A stretch of DNA of 36,563 nt from contig DXDW01000187.1 in assembly GCA_019115305.1 (NCBI GenBank), positions 1 through 36,563 of the forward strand, given 5' to 3'. Of this stretch, positions 31,040 to 36,563 are shown in pieces. The notes below the pieces were generated by a model. That model was given only the letters and a program-made list of their open reading frames with translations, was not told the origin of the DNA and ran no database searches. Every line of letters starts with the position of its first letter. Position 1 is the first letter of the stretch. A program made the translations under genes and the position numbers. The DNA comes from Candidatus Anaerofilum excrementigallinarum. GTDB taxonomy: Bacteria > Bacillota > Clostridia > Oscillospirales > Ruminococcaceae.

Positions 31040-31220
31040 TTTAAGTGCCGCCGGCTGCGTATGGCGTCGGCGGAGAATAGTGAATCCGGTGCAAATCCGG
31101 AACGGTACCGCCACTGTAAGCGAACAGGCGTCTGCGCAAAGACGAAAGTCGGTCATTGGGAGCTTTCCCGAGAAGGCCGTGCAGCCGCCGCTAAAACGCA
31201 AGTCAGGAGACCTGCTTAAA
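31040..31220 (+). promoter_or_regulatory. cobalamin (adenosylcobalamin) riboswitch
   Basis: Closed by TTTAAG (31040-31045) with CTTAAA (31215-31220). It contains the core GAATCCGGTGCAAATCCGG, the B12-box segment GCCACTG (31110-31116) and the conserved 3' motif AGTCAGGAGACCTGC (31201-31215). All genes downstream are for B12 uptake or synthesis. Confidence 0.96.
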
Positions 31221-31282
31221 CGGGATTGCCCGTGCTTTTCGAGCAATAGAAGCAGGGGCGGCAATTGTTGTGCAGAAAATCG

Positions 31283-31320
31283 GCTGCGGCAGCGCAAATT
31301 TTGCTGCCGCAGCTTTTTTT
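31283..31320 (+). terminator. riboswitch-controlled terminator of the B12 operon
   Basis: GCTGCGGCAGC (31283-31293) pairs with GCTGCCGCAGC (31303-31313), then T7. It lies 90 nt before the first gene and is the likely OFF switch when cobalamin is bound. Confidence 0.9.
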
Positions 31321-31409
31321 GCGTCCCCGTTTGGCAGGGGAAATTTTCGGTTCTGCCGGGGTTTTCTCGGGATATTTCCCATTTTTCAAACGGTAAAGGA
31401 GAAGCAATC

Positions 31410-32600
31410 ATGAAACAAGCAAAATCCCTCTCGGTCCGTCTGGCGGCTCTGTCCGCTGCTTTGGTGCTGGGCCTTTCGGCCTGCGGCAGCCCCGCCAGCA
31501 CCTCCTCTTCCCAGCCCCAGAGCCAGTCTCAGTCCCAGTCTCAGCCCGTCTCCCAGGCCCAGGGTGAGCTGGTGAGCCAGGGCATGATGGAGCTGAAATA
31601 CGCCAAGCTGTTCACCATCGAGATGTTCGAGGGCGGCTACCGGATGATCCGGGGCGGCACCCAGGATCTGGAATACCTGGTAGTGCCCGAGGGCGCCGCT
31701 GTGCCCGAAGGTCTGGACCCCGCCGTGGTGGTGCTGCAGCAGCCCATCACCAAGGTCTACACCGCCAGCAACGCCATGATGTCTTTGGCCAGCAAGATCG
31801 GCGCTTTGGAGAACTTCAAGCTCTGCGCCACCAAATACGAGTCCTACTACCTGCCCGACATCATCGCTCAGTTTGACGCCGGCAACCTGGCCTATTCCGG
31901 CAGCTACAAGGAGCCCGACTACGAGCTGATGACCTCCACCGGCATCCAGCTGCACATGGACACCACCATGGTGGATTCCAGCCCCGAAGTGCTGGAGAAA
32001 TTCGCCGAGCTGGGCATCCCCAGCCTGGTGGAAGATTCTTCCCTGGAGCCCGAGATCCTGGGCCGTGTGGAATGGGTCAAGCTGCTGGGCGTGCTGTTCG
32101 GCAAAGAGGCCGAGGCCGAGGAATACTTTGACCAGCAGGAAGCCAAGTTCAACGCCGCTGTGGCGGGTGAATCCTACGGCAAGACCGTGGCCATGGGCTA
32201 CCTCTCTTCCGACGGCAAGTGCTACGCCCGCAACGGCGGTGACTACCTGGCCCAGATGATCGAGATGGCCGGCGGCGACTATGTCTGCGCCGACATGAAG
32301 CCCGAGGACACCGGCAACAGCTCCATGACCTTTGAAGAGTGGTACAACTACCTGGCCGACGCCGACTACCTGTTCTACTACAACATCGGCCAGAAGGTCT
32401 ACTCCATCCAGGAACTCATCGACGCCAATCCCCTCTTCGCCGACTGCAAGGCGGTACAGAACGGCAACGTCTGGGTGACCTGCGACGGCTTCTCCCAGTT
32501 CAGCGCCGAGATGGCCGACATCCTCACCGATATGAACGCGGTGCTGGCCAGCGACGATCCCGCTTCGGTGGAGACTACCTACCTGGTGCACCTGCAGTAA
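31410..32600 (+). CDS. btuF: ABC transporter substrate-binding lipoprotein, probably for cobalamin/corrinoids
   Basis: A 396-residue lipoprotein: signal peptide ending in LSAC, then a low-complexity Ser/Gln linker (PQSQSQSQSQPVSQAQ), then a class III (BtuF/FepB-type) two-lobed binding domain with the family elements FEGGYRMI, VVLQQPITKVYTASNAMM, and KLLGVLFGKEAEAEEYF for the connecting helix. The start is ATG at 31410 with AAAGGAG upstream. The cobalamin riboswitch directly in front, and permease, ATPase and cobalamin synthesis genes behind, identify corrinoids or cobalt-complexed precursors as the ligand rather than heme or siderophore. The symbol is assigned by context. Confidence 0.82.
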   Translation: MKQAKSLSVRLAALSAALVLGLSACGSPASTSSSQPQSQSQSQSQPVSQAQGELVSQGMMELKYAKLFTIEMFEGGYRMIRGGTQDLEYLVVPEGAAVPEGLDPAVVVLQQPITKVYTASNAMMSLASKIGALENFKLCATKYESYYLPDIIAQFDAGNLAYSGSYKEPDYELMTSTGIQLHMDTTMVDSSPEVLEKFAELGIPSLVEDSSLEPEILGRVEWVKLLGVLFGKEAEAEEYFDQQEAKFNAAVAGESYGKTVAMGYLSSDGKCYARNGGDYLAQMIEMAGGDYVCADMKPEDTGNSSMTFEEWYNYLADADYLFYYNIGQKVYSIQELIDANPLFADCKAVQNGNVWVTCDGFSQFSAEMADILTDMNAVLASDDPASVETTYLVHLQ

Positions 32601-32608
32601 ATCCGCCA

Positions 32609-32640
32609 GCCGCCCGCTCTGTGCCGCGGGCGGCTCTTTT
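32609..32640 (+). terminator. internal hairpin between btuF and btuC
   Basis: GCCGCCCGC pairs with GCGGGCGGC (32609-32617, 32626-32634), followed by TCTTTT. The T-tract is short, so it may partly terminate or stabilise the btuF message and raise binding protein over permease. Confidence 0.55.
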
Positions 32641-32678
32641 GCCACCTGGGCTATTTTGTCTGGAAAGGAGACTCCCCT

Positions 32679-33776
32679 ATGCACTGCAAAACTTCCCTGC
32701 CCGGCCTTGCCCGCACCGGCCGTCTGGTGGGGGTGTATCTGGCCTTGGCGCTGCTCTTGTTCTGGGGTCTGGTACTCAATGTGAACATGGGCTCGGTGCC
32801 CATCCCCGCCGGGGAGATCCTGGCCATGGTGTGGCGGGCCATCCGGGCCGGCCTGGCCGATCTGGTGCTGGGCGGCGACCGGCTGGAAGCCATCACGGCG
32901 GCCTCTACGGCCAGCCGCATCGTGTTCAGCATCCGCATGCCCCGGATGCTGCTGGCCGCCATTCTGGGCGGGGCGCTGTCGGTTTCCGGCTATCTGCTCC
33001 AGGTGTTTTTCCGCAACCCCATCGCCGGGCCCTTTGTGCTGGGCATCTCCACCGGCGCCCGGATGGTGGTGGGCATCACCTTGATCTTTCTGGCCCCCAT
33101 GGTGGGCAGCCTGGGTTCGGCTTCTCTGGTGCTGGCCGCCTTTGCCGGCTCGCTGCTGGTCACCGGAGTGGTGCTGCTCTTTGCCCGCCGGGCGGGCAAT
33201 ATGTCCATGCTGCTGCTCATCGGCATCATGATGGGCTATATCTGCAGCGCCGTCACCGATTTCTGCATCACCTTCGCCAACGACAACGACATCGTCAACC
33301 TCACCAGCTGGTCCATGGGCAGCTTTTCGGGGGCCAGCTGGGAAAACGTGCGGCTGGCCGCGGTGATCTGTCTGGCGGGCACCGCCGCCTGCTGGCTGCT
33401 GTCCAAGCCCATGGGGGCCTACGCCCTGGGGGAGGAATACGCGGCCACCATGGGTGTGAATGTGCGCCTTTTCCGGGTGGGGCTGATTTTGCTTTCCAGC
33501 CTGCTGTCGGCCTGCGTCACCGCGCTGGCGGGGCCGGTGTCCTTTGTGGGCATCGCGGTGCCCCACATCACCCGGCGGCTGCTGGGCACCAGCCGGCCCA
33601 TCCTCATCATCCCCGCAGCCTTTCTCTGCGGCGGGGTGTTCTGCGTTTTCTGTGATCTGGTGGCCCGCACCGCCTTTGCTCCCACCGAACTGGCCATCGG
33701 CACCGTCACATCCGCCTTCGGCGCCCCCATCGTCATCGCCACGATGGTGCGCCGCCGCCGGCAGGAGGAGGAATGA
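32679..33776 (+). CDS. btuC: FecCD-family ABC transporter permease for cobalamin
   Basis: A 365-residue permease with about ten membrane helices. Family signatures include RMPRMLLAAILGGALSVSGYLLQVFFRNPIAGPFVLGIS early in the protein (residues about 87-125), TSWSMGSFSGASW, and AGPVSFVGIAVPHITRRLLG, which is the coupling segment for the ATPase. The start is ATG at 32679 with GGAAAGGAG upstream. Its stop overlaps the ATPase start (ATGA), so they are translated together. Substrate inferred from the riboswitch and operon. Confidence 0.9.
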   Translation: MHCKTSLPGLARTGRLVGVYLALALLLFWGLVLNVNMGSVPIPAGEILAMVWRAIRAGLADLVLGGDRLEAITAASTASRIVFSIRMPRMLLAAILGGALSVSGYLLQVFFRNPIAGPFVLGISTGARMVVGITLIFLAPMVGSLGSASLVLAAFAGSLLVTGVVLLFARRAGNMSMLLLIGIMMGYICSAVTDFCITFANDNDIVNLTSWSMGSFSGASWENVRLAAVICLAGTAACWLLSKPMGAYALGEEYAATMGVNVRLFRVGLILLSSLLSACVTALAGPVSFVGIAVPHITRRLLGTSRPILIIPAAFLCGGVFCVFCDLVARTAFAPTELAIGTVTSAFGAPIVIATMVRRRRQEEE

Positions 33777-34888
33777 CCATGGAACCCTATCTCTTTACCC
33801 GGGACCTGGCCGTGGGCTACGGCGGAAAGGCCCTGCTGCAGGGCATCGATATGCAGCTGCGCCCGGGGCGGCTGCACTGCCTCATCGGCCCCAACGGCGC
33901 GGGCAAATCCACCATCCTCAAAACCCTCACCCGTCAGCTTGTGCCGGTGGGAGGCGGGGTGTATATCCAGAACCGTTCCCTGTCCCAGTGGCCCCGGCGG
34001 CAGCTGGCCGCCCGGATGGCGGTGGTGCTGACCCACCGGGCCCGCCCCGAACTGCTGACCTGCGCCGAGGTGGTGGCCATGGGCCGCTACCCCTATACCA
34101 GCCTGCTGGGCCGGCTGTCCGCCGCCGACAAGGCCGCCGTGCTCCGGGCGCTGGAGCAGGTCCACGCCGCCGACCTGGCGGGGCAGGATTTTTCCACCCT
34201 CTCCGACGGCCAGCGCCAGCGGGTGCTGCTGGCCCGGGCCCTCTGCCAGCAGCCGGAACTGCTGGTGCTGGACGAGCCCACCGCCTATCTGGACATCCGC
34301 CACAAGCTGGACCTGCTGGACATTCTGCGGCGGCTGGCCCGGGAGGAAAACCTCACGGTGCTTTTGAGCCTTCACGAGATCGACCTGGCGGTGAAGGTGT
34401 CCGACTGGCTGTTCTGCGTCAAGGGGGATTCCATCGCCGCCAGCGGCCCGCCGGAAGAGATTCTGCGCCAGGGCACCATCGAGACCCTCTACGACATGGA
34501 CAAGGGCAGCTACAACCTGGCCTTCGGCAGCGTGGAGCTGCCCCGCCCCGCCGGCAAGCCCCAGGTGTTTGTGGTGGCGGGAGGAGGCAGCGGCATCCCC
34601 TGCTTCCGGGCGCTGCAAAAGCAGCAGCTGCCCTTTGCGGCGGGTATCCTCTTTGAAAACGACATCGACTTTCAGGTAGCCCGCCAGCTGGCGGGACAGG
34701 TGGTATCGGCCCCGGCCTTTGAGCCCATCTCCCCCGCCCTCTACCGCCGGGCCGCCCGGCTGCTGCTGGACTGCGGCCGGGTCCTGGACGCCGGCACCCC
34801 CGCCGGCAGCCTGAACCAGCCCAACCGCCGTCTTTTGGAGCTGGCCGCCCGCCGGGGCATCCCGGCGGAGCCTTTTTCTCTGCCCTGA
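33773..34888 (+). CDS. btuD: ABC transporter ATPase (BtuD-like) with an extra C-terminal domain
   Basis: A 371-residue protein. Residues 1-250 are a FecE/BtuD-type ATPase: Walker A GPNGAGKST at 39-47, signature LSDGQ at 143-147, Walker B LLVLDEP at 163-169 and the switch His201 (LSLHEID). Typical family members end near residue 255. Here about 120 further residues follow, with VFVVAGGGSGIPCFRAL (265-281) and a second half DFQVARQLAGQVVSAPAFEPIS, which look like a small alpha/beta nucleotide-binding-like fold. I do not recognise that domain with certainty. ATG at 33773 overlaps the btuC stop; the ATG at 33779 is an alternative. Confidence 0.88.
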   Translation: MTMEPYLFTRDLAVGYGGKALLQGIDMQLRPGRLHCLIGPNGAGKSTILKTLTRQLVPVGGGVYIQNRSLSQWPRRQLAARMAVVLTHRARPELLTCAEVVAMGRYPYTSLLGRLSAADKAAVLRALEQVHAADLAGQDFSTLSDGQRQRVLLARALCQQPELLVLDEPTAYLDIRHKLDLLDILRRLAREENLTVLLSLHEIDLAVKVSDWLFCVKGDSIAASGPPEEILRQGTIETLYDMDKGSYNLAFGSVELPRPAGKPQVFVVAGGGSGIPCFRALQKQQLPFAAGILFENDIDFQVARQLAGQVVSAPAFEPISPALYRRAARLLLDCGRVLDAGTPAGSLNQPNRRLLELAARRGIPAEPFSLP

Positions 34889-34906
34889 CCGAAAGGAGCC
34901 CTCTGT

Positions 34907-36283
34907 ATGCGCGCCATTCCCCGTATCCTCATCGCCGGAACCGGCAGCGGCTGCGGCAAAACCACCGTCACCTGCGCCCTTTTGCAGGCACTGGTGAACC
35001 GAAATCTCCGGGTGCGAGCCTGTAAGTGCGGCCCCGACTACATCGACCCCATGTTCCACCGGCATATCGTCGGCCGCAGCAGCTCCAATCTGGACCTGTT
35101 TCTGCTGGGCCCCGACACGGTGCGGCGGCTGCTGGCCAAGGCCGGCGCCGGCTGCGACATCACGGTGATCGAGGGGGTTATGGGCTACTACGACGGCCTG
35201 GCCCTGGACAATTCCGCCGCCAGCAGCTGGCAGGTGGCCCGGGTCACCCACACCCCGGCGGTGCTGGTGGTGGACGCGAGAGCGGCGGCGCTGTCGGTGC
35301 TGGCCACGGTGGAGGGCTTTTTGAATTTCCAGCCCCACAGCCAGATCGCCGGGGTCATCCTCAACGGCTGCTCCGCCGGGGTGTATGAAGGGCTGGCAAA
35401 GGCCATCCGGGAGCGGTTCGGCAGCCGGGTGCAGCCTTTGGGCTTTCTGCCCCGGATGGAGGACTGCCGCCTGGAGAGCCGCCACCTGGGTCTGGTCACC
35501 GCCGACGAGGTGGAGGGCCTGGACCGCAAGCTGGAAGTCCTGGCCCGGCAGGCTGCCCAGTCCCTGGACCTGGAAGGCCTGCTGGCGTTGGCACGCTCCG
35601 CCCCGCCCCTCTCCTTCCGGCCCCTGCCTTTGCCCCGCTTTGGGGAAACAGTGCGCATCGCCCTGGCCCGGGACAAGGCCTTCTGTTTTTACTATGCCGA
35701 CAGCCTGGACCTGCTGGCCCGGCTGGGGGCCGAGCTGGTGCCCTTCAGCCCCCTGGAAGATAAAGAACTGCCCCCGGACATCCAGGGGCTTTACCTCGGG
35801 GGCGGCTACCCCGAACTCTACGCCGACCGGCTTTCCGCCAATCGCTCCATGCGCCGCAGCATCCGGCAGGCGGTGGAGAGTGGAATCCCCACCGTGGCCG
35901 AGTGCGGCGGGTTTATGTACCTGACCCAGACCATCGCCGGCAGGCCCATGGCCGGGGCTCTGCCCGGGGACTGCTTTGACGCCGGGCGGCTGACACGGTT
36001 CGGCTACCTGACCCTCACCGCCCAGTCGGACAGCCTGCTCTGTGCCAAGGGCCAGAAGCTGCCCGCCCACGAGTTCCACCACTGGGACTGCACCCAGCTG
36101 GGAGGCGACTGGCTGGCCCAGAAGCCATCGGGCCGCAGCTGGACCTCCGGTCTGGCCGGTCCCACCCTCTACGCCGGGTACCCCCACCTGCACTTCTGCG
36201 CCGCCCCCGGGGCTGCCGTCCGCTTTTACACTGCCTGCATAAAGGAGAAACACCGCCATGAGTCAGATCATCCAACCCGCTGA
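34907..36283 (+). CDS. cbiA: cobyrinate a,c-diamide synthase
   Basis: A 458-residue glutamine-dependent amidase that converts cobyrinate to its a,c-diamide. The N-terminal ATP-grasp-like DTB synthetase domain has the P-loop GTGSGCGKTT at residues 11-20, and CGPDYIDPMFH and EGVMGYYDG follow as family motifs. The C-terminal class I glutamine amidotransferase domain has GLYLGGGYPELYA and the nucleophile Cys333 in VAECGGFMYL. ATG at 34907 has GAAAGGAG upstream. The end overlaps the next gene by 26 bp. Its presence makes this an operon with both uptake and synthesis. Confidence 0.94.
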   Translation: MRAIPRILIAGTGSGCGKTTVTCALLQALVNRNLRVRACKCGPDYIDPMFHRHIVGRSSSNLDLFLLGPDTVRRLLAKAGAGCDITVIEGVMGYYDGLALDNSAASSWQVARVTHTPAVLVVDARAAALSVLATVEGFLNFQPHSQIAGVILNGCSAGVYEGLAKAIRERFGSRVQPLGFLPRMEDCRLESRHLGLVTADEVEGLDRKLEVLARQAAQSLDLEGLLALARSAPPLSFRPLPLPRFGETVRIALARDKAFCFYYADSLDLLARLGAELVPFSPLEDKELPPDIQGLYLGGGYPELYADRLSANRSMRRSIRQAVESGIPTVAECGGFMYLTQTIAGRPMAGALPGDCFDAGRLTRFGYLTLTAQSDSLLCAKGQKLPAHEFHHWDCTQLGGDWLAQKPSGRSWTSGLAGPTLYAGYPHLHFCAAPGAAVRFYTACIKEKHRHESDHPTR

Positions 36284-36563
36284 CATCGAAGCCGAGAGCT
36301 TCGCCATCATCACCCGGCTGCTGGGGGACTATCCTCTGGACGAGGAAAACGCCCCTGTCATCCTCCGGGCCATCCACACCACCGCCGACCTGGACTACGC
36401 CAAAACTTTGTTCTTTTCCCCCGGGGCGGTGGCAAAAGGGGTAAAGGCCCTGGCCGCCGGAGCCCACATCGTCACCGACACCCACATGGCCGAGGCCGGC
36501 ATCAACAAGCGCCGGCTGGAACAGCTGGGGGGCCGGGTACACTGCTTCATCTCGGACGAGGAT
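36258..36563 (+). CDS. cbiC: precorrin-8X methylmutase (partial, cut by window end)
   Basis: The first 102 codons of a CbiC/CobH-type enzyme, which moves the C-11 methyl to C-12 to give hydrogenobyrinate or cobyrinate. The family start is clear: IQPADIEAESFAII, then VILRAIHTTADLDYA with the catalytic His near residue 41, FSPGAVAKGVKAL and TDTHMAEAGINK. ATG at 36258 has AAAGGAG nine bases upstream and lies inside the end of cbiA. The remaining part is outside the window. Confidence 0.92.
   Translation, partial: MSQIIQPADIEAESFAIITRLLGDYPLDEENAPVILRAIHTTADLDYAKTLFFSPGAVAKGVKALAAGAHIVTDTHMAEAGINKRRLEQLGGRVHCFISDED

Noticed and set aside
33419-36259. A 946-codon minus-strand open frame opposite the B12 genes
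   Set aside because: Its composition (Gly, Gln, His, Val) and lack of motifs show it to be a shadow of btuC, btuD and cbiA, all of which have catalytic motifs and ribosome binding sites.
1-36563. CRISPR arrays, insertion sequences, prophage genes, tRNA or rRNA
   Set aside because: No regularly spaced direct repeats, transposase or integrase motifs, phage structural genes or recognisable RNA genes were seen; the repeats present are hairpins or the 11-bp regulatory repeats.

Overview
The window looks like chromosomal DNA of a GC-rich, low-GC-ancestry Firmicute, most likely an anaerobic gut clostridium of the Oscillospiraceae/Ruminococcaceae type (Faecalibacterium, Subdoligranulum or Gemmiger relatives). 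The reasons are strong GGAGG ribosome binding sites, sigma-A promoters with 17-bp spacers and TGTGG extended -10 elements, a CIRCE operator, a T-box leader, purine and cobalamin riboswitches, an anaerobic-sulfatase-maturase-type radical SAM enzyme, and pervasive C/G third codon positions. The genus is an inference. I see no tRNA, rRNA, insertion sequence, prophage or CRISPR array.

Layout. 1-5000: a BTAD-type regulator with a degenerate GGDEF-like tail, an orphan BlaI-type repressor, a radical SAM maturase divergent from a LysR regulator, and an Hsp20 gene under a perfect CIRCE. 5000-12100: a TauE-type exporter, a glycosyltransferase-glf pair (galactofuranose), and the branched-chain amino acid operon ilvB-ilvN-ilvC behind a T-box leader. 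12100-18000: an unrecognised acidic protein, a hairpin-rich intergenic region, ketopantoate reductase, a lone HPt protein, a FAD-dependent dehydrogenase of unknown role preceded by a guanine-class purine riboswitch, and a coupled DUF1836-XpaC pair. 18100-25400: a DUF3810 membrane zincin, a MATE pump, a Na/Pi cotransporter with tandem PHO-box-like repeats, and two gene pairs on the minus strand (ECF sigma/anti-sigma and lipoprotein/DHHW protein). 25700-31000: hflK-hflC, a beta-CASP metallo-beta-lactamase and a second MATE pump. 31000-end: a cobalamin-riboswitch operon with B12 uptake (binding protein, permease, ATPase) followed by cobyrinate a,c-diamide synthase and the start of precorrin-8X methylmutase; this operon runs off the window.

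The most unusual points are: (1) the purine riboswitch, with a complete promoter-aptamer-terminator layout, in front of an enzyme with no known purine role; (2) hflC, whose reading frame has no stop before its own intrinsic terminator, so terminated transcripts would be non-stop messages; (3) two opposed promoters sharing one -35 region between the second MATE gene and the B12 operon; (4) a BtuD-like ATPase with an extra C-terminal domain of about 120 residues; (5) the SARP-like regulator fused to a degenerate GGDEF-like domain. All functional statements are from sequence reading and family knowledge; no database search was possible.
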